From Oidiodendron maius Zn (lineage: Eukaryota > Ascomycota > Leotiomycetes > Myxotrichaceae), in the NCBI GenBank assembly GCA_000827325.1, contig KN832879.1, positions 1,364,001 to 1,428,000 of the forward strand: a stretch of DNA of 64,000 nt. Direction: 5' to 3'. Positions within the stretch are counted from its first letter, which is position 1; each line of letters opens with the position of its first letter. Position numbers and translations under genes: made by a program. Below are positions 30,690-41,204 of the stretch, one piece after another. Under the pieces are notes generated by a model. The model saw only the letters and a program-made list of their open reading frames with translations. It did no database searches and was not told the DNA's origin.

Positions 30690-31110
30690 TCTAGGAACCA
30701 ACTCGCCTCAAATAGTGACGTTCGTGCCAGGGGGGGCTTGTACTGTGAAATATAGAACGTGCGGAATGGGAAGGACTTGCGGAAGTTTGAAGAATACGAT
30801 ATGCTTTACAAGCGGGATGCACGTGCGGGATTAAAACGAAAATAATGCTCCGTGCGGGCCGGAGTGCGTGCGGGATGTCCGGCTTGTGATCGGATCACGG
30901 GTGCGGGTTCCCAAGCTTTCACACTACTTGTCTTGTGAGGCTTGATTCAGCAGCGAAATATGGAGGTTTGGTTAGAATAGTACTGGGATAGGCAGAGACT
31001 TAGAATCCAATGCGTTCAAATCGGTATAAAGAGGCGGAGTCACTCAGGTAAAAGAATGGCACGACTTTCATTTTAGTTACTAAAAATCCATCAAAGATTC
31101 CCTTTTCGCC
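30690..31110. promoter_or_regulatory. Shared divergent promoter region
   Basis: About 420 bp between the starts of the six-exon Zn2Cys6 regulator (minus) and the NmrA-like gene (plus). A GC-rich stretch around 30760-30900 repeats GTGCGGG/GTGCGGA several times and includes GATCCGATCAC/GTGATCGGATCAC-type palindromic sequence near 30888-30899. CGG-containing words are frequent, as would suit a zinc-cluster binding site. A TATA box (TATAAA, 31025-31030) serves the plus-strand gene. Confidence 0.5.
31025..31030 (+). promoter_or_regulatory. TATA box of the NmrA-like gene
   Basis: GTATAAAG, 80 bp upstream of the ATG at 31111. Confidence 0.5.
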
Positions 31111-32063
31111 ATGTCTGAGATCAAATCAGTCGCAATTGCAGGCGTAAAATATCCAACTATACGTAAATGTGGACAGCAGGCTGATAATTTCCACAGGCGT
31201 CTGGCTCCCTAGGACCTCATGTCCTCAAAGCACTTATCGATGCAAACTTCCAAGTCACGATTCTTACCCGATCCAAAAAGCCTGCAACATACGATGCCGG
31301 CGTCAAAGTTATCGAAGTAGACTTCACATCAGTGGAGTCCTTGACTGCGGCGCTCAAAGGTATCGACGGACTCGTTTCCACGGTTGCCGGTACGGCCGTC
31401 GAGAACCAGACCGTCCTCATCGACGCCGCTATCGCTGCCGGAGTGAAACGCTTCATCCCCTCCGAATATGGCACTTGCACAACCAGCCCAAAAGTCAAAG
31501 ACATGCCATTCTACGCCCCGGTGTTCAAGATCAAACAGTATCTTGAAGAGAAGGCGAAGGCGGGTGAGCTGACGTGGACTGTCCTTGCATGTGGTGCCTT
31601 CTCGGATTTCCTTTTTGGTGGCTCTATGTTTTTGGATTTCGCAAATCATAAGACGACCTTGTTTGACGAGGGTGACAATAGGATCAGTATTACTTCCATG
31701 CCGAATGTTGGGAAGGCCATTATTGGAATTTTGAGGAACTTCGAGGCTACCAAAAACAAGATCGTACGAACTTCGCAGGCAATCTTGACGCAGAACGGGT
31801 TGTTGAAAACTGCGGAAGAGTTGAGACCGGATATTAAATGGGAAAGCAGCAAGGTTCAGGCAAGTGTGATATTGAAAGAAGGATTGGACGGACTAGAGGC
31901 TGGTGACTTTAGCATGCCGGTCATTATGAAGATTGTGACAGGTACGGCTTTTGGCGGTGACATTTATGGATGCGCTTATGATAAGACGGACAATGAGTTG
32001 CTTGGTGTCAACGAGTTGACGGAGGCAGAATTGAAGAAACTCGTTGCTGATAAGCTAGTATAG
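31111..32063 (+). CDS. NmrA/isoflavone-reductase-like NAD(P)-binding protein (299 aa)
   Basis: Two exons, join(31111..31143, 31197..32063). The 53-bp intron has a GTAAAA donor, a CTGAT branch and a CCACAG acceptor in phase 0. The first exon is 11 codons and the splice lies in the dinucleotide loop, giving G-A-S-G-S-L-G (residues 11-17). Strand 2 ends V-T-I-L-T-R-S, typical of NADP(H) preference. Other family features are G-V-K-R-F-I-P-S-E-Y-G near residue 112 and a Lys about 25 residues later in F-K-I-K-Q-Y-L-E, matching the catalytic Lys of PCBER/isoflavone reductases. The role is probably reduction of an aromatic or phenylpropanoid-like compound, or redox sensing as in NmrA; these cannot be told apart here. 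It is divergently arranged with the six-exon Zn2Cys6 regulator. Confidence 0.9.
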
Positions 32064-32425
32064 AGTGTGGGAGGTATTGTTGGATGGCAATCAAGAGACG
32101 ATTACTGGAAAGTTTGAGTGAGAATGTGAAGATCTGAATTATCTTAACCGTGATGGTTTTAAGCTAGCTCAACAGGATCAAGGCTTTCCTATTATATCCG
32201 ATCGGAGCCGTTATACTTTCCCTAGGTAACTAACATAATATCACACATGGCTCACTTCCCTCAGTTCAGCCCATAGACTCACCTAATGTTAGGGCTGTTA
32301 TCGTCTCCGTACAGTTATCGTCAATTACAGAGGTAATCAAATTAGAGCGGATGAGAGAGAGGAAATAGCGTGGGACTGATCTCCATCCTCATCTCCATAA
32401 CCACCGAGACCGCAGCCCGCCTGAT

Positions 32426-32952
32426 ATGGCACGAGACAAATCAGCAAGAACTATGATCAAGCTTAATACCTTTGAAATTCAGACTCCTTACTTCATCGAT
32501 GCCACGACCATCGATGAAAGTGTCGGCTTCCGGAAGGCGAAGGCCGAGAAACTGCTCGCTGAGAATCCGTTGATCGATCCATACACCCCATTTTACTCAT
32601 ATACTAGTATCTTGCCAAGCAAGAGTCTGCAGCTGCCAAATTGGTGCTTAGAAGCTTCGACGAAGAATATAAATGCGTTCTTCACACCAGGCAAGCTTCT
32701 ATCGACGAAATATGTACCGAAAGAATATGACGCTTCTAATCTAATGGAAGCAGATTCTTGGATCAAGGATCAAGAGAGTAATATGGCTACTGATGCGAGT
32801 GAGAAGGAAATCAAGTACGCTATTAAGCCGCCTATCTCTGGAGGGAAAGGGTATGTTGATCGATTTCTCTCTCTTCCGGTCCTTTCTCACTCCTCTATTC
32901 ACCTCTCAGCCAGATACCTCGTCCCGTTCCCCACTATCAGGGCAGCGCATAA
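32426..32952 (+). CDS. Hypothetical protein (about 155 aa, two exons proposed)
   Basis: A plus-strand ORF from 32426 is open to 33016 (196 codons). A good donor (GTATGT at 32851) and a T/C-rich acceptor (CTCTCAG ending 32909) suggest join(32426..32850, 32910..32952), giving 155 residues that end Q-I-P-R-P-V-P-H-Y-Q-G-S-A. A second Met at residue 10 (M-I-K-L-N-T-F) may be the true start. The protein is hydrophilic, with no signal peptide. It contains L-A-E-N-P-L-I-D-P-Y-T-P-F and Y-A-I-K-P-P-I-S-G-G-K-G. The family is not recognised. Codon use and absence of stops make a real gene likely; the 3' end is the uncertain part. Confidence 0.55.
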
Positions 32953-33744
32953 GCTACGCCGGTATCGCCTAGATTCCCCAACCTGTTATAACATCATCTG
33001 TAACGTGCCTCCCTAAGTAACGAGAAAACCGCCGTGCCGAGAAAAATAATGGGTACTCGACTTTGGGCATCTCAAACACTGTTTCATACACCGATATCTT
33101 TTATATTTTTGTATAAGTCGTGTTCTGTAGCCACTCGTAAATGCTCTAAACTCCTCTCACTAGACAATTACGTTCTATAAACAACTTCCTTTTATAACGT
33201 GTGAAGGATATACGGATATTCGGGACCGATCGGATTGTCGTATATCCGCATGGAAGCGAACGAACGCACAATATAAATAGTGCGGTTGTATTAATCTTAG
33301 AACCTAGACAATAGAATCGATTCCACACGCATCTTGATGAACTACATGATCTTGTAACCTCTGACTTAACGTAACAGAGTTCCTTTGGTGCGACTCTACC
33401 ATCGTGCTCTATTAGTCCTAATACTTACAAAATGGTCTTATCCGAGCTTTACGGCCTCGCTGCTCTGTTATAAATTTATACAAGTTCGGAGAAAGCCTGC
33501 CAGAATCAAATGTTTTGATGAAATTTCGCTCCATTCGACCCCCTTAGGCCGTGGGGGCTATTAGCTGTTTGATGAGCTTGCAAGTTCGATAATAGCATCG
33601 AAAAGAACGAGGCTAACAACAGGATGCAGCAGAGCATTTTATCGCGACAACAAGAGATTAGCCTCTTTTGCACGCACGTGATAGGGTTCCAGAATCTCAC
33701 CGTCAACGAAGCATTGAACAGCCTTGCTACCACCAATCGAAGAC
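32953..33744. other. Intergenic, no gene seen
   Basis: About 790 bp of moderately AT-rich sequence. Short ORFs on the minus strand (33146-33328, 33506-33736) show no recognisable feature. Confidence 0.35.
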
Positions 33745-34449
33745 ATGTCGACCAACTTCCTCACGCTCCCCAGCGAACTTCGCAACAGGGTATATGAGCT
33801 ATGTGTATTGCACGAAGAACATCTTGACCCTTGGACTAACTATAGTCCACGACAGGAGCTCACACCTGGGCTCCTCCGAGCGAACAAGGCCGTTCACCGC
33901 GAAACCAGCTCGATGTTCTACGCCCATAATCGCTTCAATTTTACCACGGCCACCCCTGAGGACGTAGCCTCGTTCCTCGGGACAATTGGCCCGAACAACG
34001 CAGATTGTATCCAACATGTCTGTATCAACTTTCCGACATTCCGGTATCTGGACCCGGGAGATGTAACCCTCGAGGAGAGTAGCATCGGCATCCTCACGAA
34101 TATTCAGAGCCGCTGCGCCAATTTGAGCACGCTCACGACGTCCTTGTGTAGCACAAATGCCATGGCGCTTAAGCTCGACGCACTAGATTACCCTAAGATC
34201 GCAACTGAGGCGTTAGAGCTAGTCAATACTCGCTTCAGAGCCATTTCGTCCCTACAGGATATCGTTGTCGAGGTGTGTGAAGACGGCCCGAGCCATTACA
34301 TAAGAAGGAAAATGGAGAGTCACGGGTGGACAGTGAGTGCAACAGAATATATCGAAGAGTTGGGCTCCGACAAGTCTTTCGGCGACTCCGAAGATGATTG
34401 GGATCATGATTATGATTATGGATATGATTATGGCTATGATTATGATTAA
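33745..34449 (+). CDS. F-box-like / fungal LPxELRxxIY protein (234 aa)
   Basis: A single exon. The start at M-S-T-N-F is preferred because the domain L-T-L-P-S-E-L-R-N-R-V-Y-E-L-C begins at residue 6; an upstream in-frame ATG at 33724 would add seven residues. That N-terminus is the F-box-like signature common in Pezizomycotina. It is followed by L-L-R-A-N-K-A-V-H-R-E-T-S-S-M-F-Y, the second conserved block. Such proteins are thought to be substrate receptors for SCF ubiquitin ligases, but most are untested. The C-terminus is an unusual acidic/aromatic tail of D-Y/D-Y-G repeats encoded by a (GATTAT)n-like microsatellite (about 34405-34446), so tail length is probably polymorphic. Confidence 0.82.
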   Translation: MSTNFLTLPSELRNRVYELCVLHEEHLDPWTNYSPRQELTPGLLRANKAVHRETSSMFYAHNRFNFTTATPEDVASFLGTIGPNNADCIQHVCINFPTFRYLDPGDVTLEESSIGILTNIQSRCANLSTLTTSLCSTNAMALKLDALDYPKIATEALELVNTRFRAISSLQDIVVEVCEDGPSHYIRRKMESHGWTVSATEYIEELGSDKSFGDSEDDWDHDYDYGYDYGYDYD

Positions 34450-35188
34450 GATGACACTTATGACATTGACAATGATAGTGACTTTTGGAGAAGAGCGGGG
34501 GACTGAGTACTCCTCCAGGATGCGCACAAGGCTACCCGCTGATAACTGGCAGGCGGTGATGGTGATTTATCCCTTCCATTGCTGAGAATACGACAAAGTC
34601 CAATTTTAATGTAAGATTATAGTAACCGGTCTCGATGCCTGCGGGAGCCTGCACCAAGAACCCCCCATTCGAATCGAAGAACAGAGCAGTGATTTTCTAC
34701 TCCTCTTGTAGCAATCTAGTCCTGCACAACCTGAGCTTTAGTACATCCGCGCCACTGGTGCTCTCCATTGCGCTGTCGCTTCAATCATCCGTGCTGCTTC
34801 TGGCGCTGGCTCTAGCTTACTCTTCCGCTTCTGACCACGTTTCCCTGCCATTTATGACCTCTTTCGCAGCATGCGCCGCTCATAGCTCTGGCTCTAGATC
34901 ATCTGCCTTAAGCGCTGCACTCTTACGTTTCAAACCACGCTTTGTTCATGTCTCTTCGATGTCCTTATAGCTCGTCACCTTTGAAATGTTTACTTCTGTA
35001 TATCGTTATGTCTTTATTCTTGTCTAAAGGGACTTGATAAAGATTTATCCTTTATCCTAGTACTAAATACATTAAGGCCATTTGTGCTAGGCCGGTCGCA
35101 GCTCTATCCCCAATGCAAATGAGATTAAAAATCAAACAAACCAACACCCCTTCTAAAATTCCTTCTAAACCCTAAGCCTTTAGAAAGA
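34450..35188. other. Intergenic, no gene seen
   Basis: A plus-strand ORF (34635-34970) is Ser/Ala/Leu-rich without start context or domain, and I do not accept it as a gene. Confidence 0.35.
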
Positions 35189-35578
35189 TTAAGCAGAGGG
35201 AGGCCCAGTGCAGCTGATTGTGAAACCGGTCTGCCAGTTCAAAGGTTTCTGGGAGAATGTCTGAAAGTCTTGCTGTGGATCGGCAATGCTGGCGACTTTA
35301 GTAGTCTTATCCTTGAGTACTTCGCATGCCACGTTGGTAAAATCGGCAGTAAACTGTAGACTAGTAACAAATAGAGTTCCGTCTTTAGACAAATTGGTAT
35401 TTGCGTAAGCCTCTCCAAGGACAACAGAGGACCCGTCAAGGGGGATAAGGGCGTTGCCATTTGCTCCAGAGACGTTGTTAGCAAACTGTACTTGAACAGT
35501 GCCTGGAGCCCGAGGAGCAGGAGCCGCAGAGATGCTAAGGGCGAGGAAGGAGAGAGTGAAGGCGATAGCAGAATGCAT
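35189..35578 (-). CDS. Small secreted protein (129 aa)
   Basis: A single-exon ORF of 129 codons. Residues 1-18 are a clear signal peptide ending I-S-A-A, followed by A-P-A-P-R, a typical fungal pro-junction. The mature chain is about 108 residues with two cysteines (A-C-E-V and the final S-C-T-G), two N-x-S sites, and V-Q-V-Q-F-A-N-N-V-S-G-A-N followed by alternating hydrophobic residues that suggest beta strands. I do not recognise the family. Length, secretion and the single disulfide pair fit the small secreted protein/effector-like class. Two TATA-like elements lie upstream. Confidence 0.85.
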   Translation of the reverse strand: MHSAIAFTLSFLALSISAAPAPRAPGTVQVQFANNVSGANGNALIPLDGSSVVLGEAYANTNLSKDGTLFVTSLQFTADFTNVACEVLKDKTTKVASIADPQQDFQTFSQKPLNWQTGFTISCTGPPSA

Positions 35579-35706
35579 TTTGATGAAGGTAATGAGTTAT
35601 TAGGTTTTGAGTTGAAAGATGTGATTATAATGGTGTTGTTGTTTGTAGTGATGCTTGTTGTTGTGATTGCTGTAGAATGATAATTTAATAGCAAGATAAA
35701 GAACTG

Positions 35707-35761
35707 TTTATAAAGACAACTTCTTTACTCTGAACGCCTTGTATTACGTGCACTATATATA
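35707..35761 (-). promoter_or_regulatory. TATA-like elements of the 129-aa gene
   Basis: TTTATAAA (35707-35714) and TATATATA (35754-35761), 130-180 bp upstream of the ATG at 35578. Confidence 0.4.
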
Positions 35762-36059
35762 GATTGACTTATACTTACTGCGCGAATTCAGTAAACCAGT
35801 AATATACTTCGTCAGACGCGGGAAATTCTCTTCCAATGGATATTATGATTGGTAGATGCGCTTATAAATTTATATAAGCTGACTATATTTCTTACTTTCA
35901 GCCGCCACAGCCTCAAGCTAGCTGTGGCATTGTGTGCAATTTTCCTATTCGCTTGTCTCGTATACGTCATTTTGCGAACACTTGCTTACTGCTGCGGTAT
36001 CAGGAAGCTAGTCCATCTTCGGTGGCGGGTAACCTACTCAAATACTGATTCTTGAGCCC

Positions 36060-36240
36060 AAAATACTAGGAATCATAAGCTGTATGAAGAAGAACATATT
36101 ATGCTGAAACCCCTTGATTTGAGTTATTTGAGACTGTATTTGTAATGCCAGTCTACTCAAGAAGTATAAAGGGGAAGGTTGAGCCCACTACCTTTAGAAG
36201 AGCATTTACCCCCCCAAAATACGAAGTCATCACGTGATGT
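36060..36240 (+). repeat. Dispersed repeat family R3, copy 2
   Basis: Counterpart of 21295-21475 in the other orientation, with the identical core at 36103-36141. Ends in TCACGTGATG near 36230-36240; copy 1 has the related CACGTGATAGG at its corresponding end. Confidence 0.7.
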
Positions 36241-37635
36241 CTTCCTAAGCTCACTAGACGTGAGACTTATGTTAGGTAATTCCAAGCAACGCACCCCAGT
36301 AGGAAAATTACGTCACTTGAATGATGCATATTGTAAAAGTGAGACATTAACGTGAGCCGTGATTTACTCTTACGTCATATCCGTGTAGTATAACTTACGA
36401 AACAATTCCACGTGAGAGCCTGATGCCTTCCAAGTTGTCGTATACCAAAACGCCTTAGTCGATGATACAGGAGTATTTCTGCATATGGTATGAAAAAGAG
36501 GCCCTTAGATCGCTGTGATAGGAGTGAGCCTCGTAATGCTTTGCAAAGGGTGCGGCTGAATGTCAGTGCGTAGACCTCCCCCGATGGCACCAGATACGAG
36601 CTACCCACACAGCCCATTCTGTAACCTCTGGATACGAGCGATGCGGCTGGATTAATGGTTACCCGGTGCTATTAAGGCTTAAAGAGGCATAATATTGAGA
36701 TTCGAAAGACTCAATATCGTGACTTGAGAGTCGGGTATTCGGCTATACGTGGCACTGCAGGACGGGTTGTTGATTCAAGTGACCAGGGGCACAGCGCCCT
36801 GAAATAGATATATTCGGTTCGGGGTATCGGAGTCTCCGATAGTATCGAGGGGCTTATAGTCTATACCCAGCAGTTGCTAGAGCAAGAGGGAGGCTATCTA
36901 GCTTTACAACAAGCTCTATTGCATCGGGATCTATCCTGTTAGTGTCACTCGACTATAGGCAACCCCAAATTGACATGCTGTTTTTAATGCAAGCTATATG
37001 GAAAAAATCATCAATTCTATGAATAATAGGCTTCAAGATTGCATTAAGGCAAAGGGTGGATCTACGAGGTATTAAACTTCAATCAAAGGGCTTTAATTTG
37101 AGCTACTCCACTTATTATTTACATGTGTTGTTGTTGAGTTAGTTATACTATAAGTGTTTGAACATTACATCTAATTTTCCGGGGGTACAAACACTTCATA
37201 GACCCGCTGTACTTTGCGTCGACTATTTCCATGATGGGCATTGTCTGTACTGTTGGAGAAAGTCGGCCCTTCCAGTGGAACAACGTCGAAAATGGATTGA
37301 TTCGAAGACTTCCGACATGGCTCATTCACACACTGTTAAGAAAGAATCGCTAAAACGTATCGCAGATTCAGAGCAGGTCGATTGTAGAGTACCGACGTGG
37401 ACGATGACCGAAAGTCCGCTTATGTTTTAAACATGTATTAAATTGTATTAGGCAATAATATGGGTGGTGAGATGTTGTACGTACTATAAGGCCATTATTG
37501 AAGACGACTGCGGGATCTTATAATCAGTGCCGTCCATCTGCCGTTAACATTGTTCCAGCCGAATGCCGTGAGTGAGACATCACCACAATTCAAGTTTTCG
37601 ACACAAAAATGACTTTGGCGCGAATAGCTACGTCT
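36241..37635. other. Gene-poor stretch
   Basis: About 1.4 kb. Short ORFs on both strands (36375-36617, 37143-37430) carry no recognisable domain. No RNA gene or clear repeat was found. Confidence 0.35.
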
Positions 37636-38439
37636 TCATTCACTGCTCTTATCCTGCTGCTCCGCCCGGCGCTTCTGTAGTGCCATATCCCTCGTCCTCG
37701 TCAAGAGACAATTCGCCTTTCTTGCCACCCAAAACACATAATCCTCCATCTTAACTGCCTCGCCCTGCGGCGGACCGGCCCTGTGTACCTTCATGAACAA
37801 TGTTGGGTCATGGGCAACACTGCCCGCGGTCGCGCGGCCAGGGTCGATGATCCCGAGCTCCGTCTCAACCGCCACGCGGTAGTTCTCGATGAGGCCGTGC
37901 TGCATCGCCTGATCATCAATATCGATGGAGTGCAGGAACGGCGAGTAGAGGAAGAACTGCCGTGCCACCGCATGCTCAAAGCTCCACCCATTCTTGAGCC
38001 AGCGCTCCAGACGCCACGGGCGCAGGTCGGCGGGGAGGGAGAGGCACTGCCTACAAAGGCGCAGGGCGAGCGGTTGGAAGTACCGCTTGGCCTGCACCCT
38101 CTCTGTGCCCTCGAAGAGGTGCGAAGATGCTTGGTCGAAGAGCAAGATGAGGCCGGAGCAAAGGAGGGGGAAGTCTGGGGATTCCGGCGGTGGCAGGAAC
38201 TGTAGAAGGTCGGTGGGGAGGTTGTCAACACCAATTGTGAGGATGGGTCGGATGGCGGACTCGAGGCAGGCTGCTTTCCAGTCATCGTCGTGATCGTATT
38301 CGCCGGTATGGAGATGGTAGCCGACGTGGCTGAAGTTGAGGGTTGAGACTTTGGGCCAAGGGTACTGAAGTTCGTGAACTTTGATAAGGAGGGTGGGGGT
38401 GAGGATTTGGTGGAGGTCGGGCTTCATCGTTGTAGACAT
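37636..38439 (-). CDS. DUF924-like protein (267 aa)
   Basis: An intact single-exon ORF. It shows the order of conserved blocks of the DUF924 (TPR-like, all-helical) family. In the middle is L-L-F-D-Q-A-S-S-H-L-F-E-G-T, corresponding to the L-L-D-Q-F-x-R-N-x-x-R-G-T block. Later come F-F-L-Y-S-P-F-L-H-S-I-D-I-D-D-Q (the F-x-Y-x-P-x-x-H-S-E-x-x-x-x-Q block) and E-N-Y-R-V-A-V-E-T-E. The initiator may be Met1 or Met5. No signal peptide or membrane segment is present. The biochemical role of the family is unknown. GC content is higher than in the surrounding AT-rich DNA, as for an old, stable gene. Confidence 0.8.
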   Translation of the reverse strand: MSTTMKPDLHQILTPTLLIKVHELQYPWPKVSTLNFSHVGYHLHTGEYDHDDDWKAACLESAIRPILTIGVDNLPTDLLQFLPPPESPDFPLLCSGLILLFDQASSHLFEGTERVQAKRYFQPLALRLCRQCLSLPADLRPWRLERWLKNGWSFEHAVARQFFLYSPFLHSIDIDDQAMQHGLIENYRVAVETELGIIDPGRATAGSVAHDPTLFMKVHRAGPPQGEAVKMEDYVFWVARKANCLLTRTRDMALQKRRAEQQDKSSE

Positions 38440-38879
38440 TGTAAACGTGGTCGATTGTCTGCTAGATGGTTTCTATGAGGCAGTTCGAGGACTGATATGG
38501 TCATCCGCTGAACAATCTTGACAGGCCTTTCTTCTCTCGTCTTGAAGTACGATGAGGCTTTTTAGTGATCTCAATAGCTACGTGTTTTGGTAAGTAGTAG
38601 ACGAAAACGCAGAAGCAAAGATTGAAGAAGACCTACCGCCACTTCCATTTATTTTAGAAGACGAGCGGTTGATTACCTTAGGCCGCCATCTTATTTACTG
38701 CTGCCTGAGGCGACATAATATAAAAAAGATGTAGGCTCGACATGGAAGATATAACAAGCCCTCCCTGTTGGTTCTAGATGCCCTCCCGAGCTTCTAACTA
38801 GCTTGCAGTACCGCCGTTGCATAAGAATACAAGAGTGCAGTCCATACCATTTACGGCCAAATGCTCGTTGTGTATACCG

Positions 38880-39200
38880 ACCTGGATGAGGAATTGGCGA
38901 ATTTTACATTATACATCTAAACTCTAGTTATCAATCTTTGACCACTCCTCTCTTAAGTCCTATTCCATTTCAGAGATCCCTTTAATCCTGTGATGCCTTT
39001 TTGTGATATCGCTTTTAAGCTTATTCCACAAATTCTCAATAGGAGAGAGATCTAGAGACTGCCTCCCGTCTAGAAGTATTTGATATGATTTTAAGCCCTT
39101 CCTCAATTCTCGATAACTTATGAAGACGTCGACCTTGTATAATGTTTGCTGGTCGTGTTGTGATGATGATTGAGCTGTAGTTAGCTCCTAGTAGATTTTG
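38880..39200 (-). pseudogene. Tc1/mariner-type transposase relic
   Basis: The minus strand encodes the end of a DDE transposase: L-D-L-S-P-I-E-N-L-W-N-K-L-K-S-D-I near 39010-39060, the S-P-D-L-N-P-I-E-N-L-W block with the last catalytic acidic residue. It is followed by a short helical end with E-E-W. Upstream the frame is broken by several stops of the TAA/TAG/TGA type that could come from C-to-T changes in CAA, CAG and CGA codons. No terminal inverted repeats were located. Surrounding sequence is AT-rich. Confidence 0.65.
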
Positions 39201-39285
39201 ATATATTTCTACTGCTAAGGGGTTAGAATTGTTAGGACTTTTAGGATTATTATAATTATTATAGATTCTTGAACTGAGGCAATAT

Positions 39286-39500
39286 AGGTGCACAGGTCGT
39301 AGTCAGGAATCAAGGTGAAACTCAGTGTTATATTAAGTGATGCAGAGACAACTAAAGTAAGAAGAGATTTAGGAGAACTAGAGCCTTTTATGCTCAATAC
39401 TATGCACTCAATTGAGTCACCAAATAGGCTCCCACCTGGTTACCTTATAGGCACCGGTAGGCAGCCTAATAGGCAGATGTGTAGTATGTGTAAATATGCC
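39286..39500 (+). repeat. Dispersed repeat family R4, copy 1
   Basis: Begins AGGTGCACAGGTCGTAGTC and continues with an exact ATCAAGGTGAAACTCA. A related stretch starts at 56283. Differences are mainly transitions. Similarity weakens after about 60 bp, with scattered matches around the ATGCAGA-ACA motif. The nature of the element is unknown. Confidence 0.5.
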
Positions 39501-39806
39501 TGAAGCCCTAGGACCTAGTCAATATAGATTATAAGCTAGTACTTATTCTCTCAGATATCAAGCTAAGCTTTGACTGCATTGGCTATAAGATTAAGATTTC
39601 CTTCTAAGTCTATACTTATGAGTATATTATTTAATAGATGTCAGAGGTTACAGGGTGAGCTGGTTCATCGTGATGAGTTCAATACAAGTGTGTTGTGTGG
39701 AATCAGTTGTATTGTCTAGAGTTCTAAAGCTGCATATAACCACACAATATATAGTGCGCCGCCATTCGCTACGTTACGGATATACGGATCATCCGTTCGG
39801 ATCCGA

Positions 39807-40562
39807 ATGCCCGAATATCTTTCACAAGATTCTATGTCCAAACCAACTATTATTTTTGCCACGGGGTTTGGCATGGCCCAGAGTGCTGGAAGCAAAATCT
39901 CATCCCGGCACTTGAATCTGATGTCTTTCACTCGTAGCCGAGTATATGATATTTGCTGGCGACTCTCCGGTAAACGGCACCAAGCCTGCTATCGATCAAT
40001 GGCAGAACTCATTGAAGCCGAAGTTTCTAAAGGAAGAAATGTGAATCTAGTTAATTATTCCTTTGGAGGTTCCGTTGGATCTAGTGGTGCAAAAGGCTAT
40101 ACGGAACAGAATCCTAGCAGACTCAAGGAAGGATACGGTTGCGTCATTGGTATATGCCAAGTCTGTGCATTCAGCCCTCCTGACAACACGGCACTTATCG
40201 ACATGTCGGGGCCTCGAGAACATGGCCGCCTATTTTACGATCGTGATTCGGATGGATGGGAGGTATTTTAGGACGGGTACGACATGAGAAATGTGTTCTT
40301 CAACGAATGTCCTCCTAAGGATAGGGATGTATATGTAGGGATTCTAAAGAAGCAGAGATCAGACACATATGAAGGCCCACCGGTGCGAGAAGGAGCGTAC
40401 GCTAGATGGATGGAAGTTCCAACATGGTATCTGCTTTGCATCAAAGACATTGCTATACCTATCGATTTACAAGAATACATGGTTGGAGAGGCAAGAGAAA
40501 TGGGGGCGGATTTGACCACTAGAAGGCTAGATGCGGATCAGCAGGCCACAAGAGACACTTGA
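39807..40562 (+). pseudogene. Alpha/beta-hydrolase, interrupted by one stop
   Basis: One reading frame spans 39807-40562 with a single TAG at 40269-40271. It starts near M-S-K-P-T-I-I-F-A-T-G and has M-A-E-L-I-E-A-E-V. The nucleophile-elbow region is N-L-V-N-Y-S-F-G-G-S-V-G-S, and the usual V-I-G-I...A-F-x-P-P block follows. After the stop it keeps the cap and C-terminal blocks (W-Y-L-L-C-I-K-D-I-A-I-P, then L-D-A-D-Q-Q). This is the arrangement of fungal salicylate-esterase-like alpha/beta hydrolases (AB_hydrolase_6). The early part (about 39850-39990) aligns poorly and may contain an indel or a lost intron; the final catalytic His seems to be Gln. Strictly a pseudogene unless the stop is read through. 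Confidence 0.65.
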
Positions 40563-41204
40563 TTTTATTAAGGAAGCTGTATCTGCTATGATGTCCGGTA
40601 GAGATTGAGACAAATTAGCAGTTAGCATAGGAATAAATTGATTAGTCAGAGGATATTGTGAAATTGTCCAGGCATGGAGGTCGTAAGTTGTGAAGCCTTC
40701 GGGGAACTTTTTCTAAGCAGGTGACCTCCTCTGGGAGACTCCCCACAAGCCAAACAGGCTTTGTACTGCATGCTGCAAAACGGTAAATAAGCGATCCATT
40801 TCCTCCTTGAGTCTGGACTTTTGAGCTGGGCCTCCGACTATTGGTAGTGTGCATGAACTGATCATGCTTGCCGTTTAGGTGTAGCAGATAGTGACCAAGA
40901 TGAAAAAACTATTGGTTGATGATCCATATACATTACGATTCAATTGCGGTTTCCTCCGTACACTCTCTTGAATGATAGATGGGTCACAATTCCAAGACGC
41001 TTGGGTTTGCACAAGGCTATTTCAAGACTAGTATTTTATACCCTTGCTTTCCCATCCGCGGCTATAAATGCACGCATCACTACTTCCATGGACTTCGATA
41101 AAAGTAGAGGCTTTCCACATCTCTCTTGGTCCTGACTTAACAAAGATACGAGTATATCCCTTGAAATTTATTCTGTAACAGAGATGGTACGACAGCCGAT
41201 CTTT
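40563..41204. other. Intergenic, no gene seen
   Basis: Short ORFs only. It contains the 3' flank of the NLR-like gene. Confidence 0.35.

Noticed and set aside
34635-34970. 111-codon Ser/Ala/Leu-rich plus-strand ORF
   Set aside because: Low-complexity composition and no start context; the minus strand is stop-rich, so there is no evidence of a gene on either strand.
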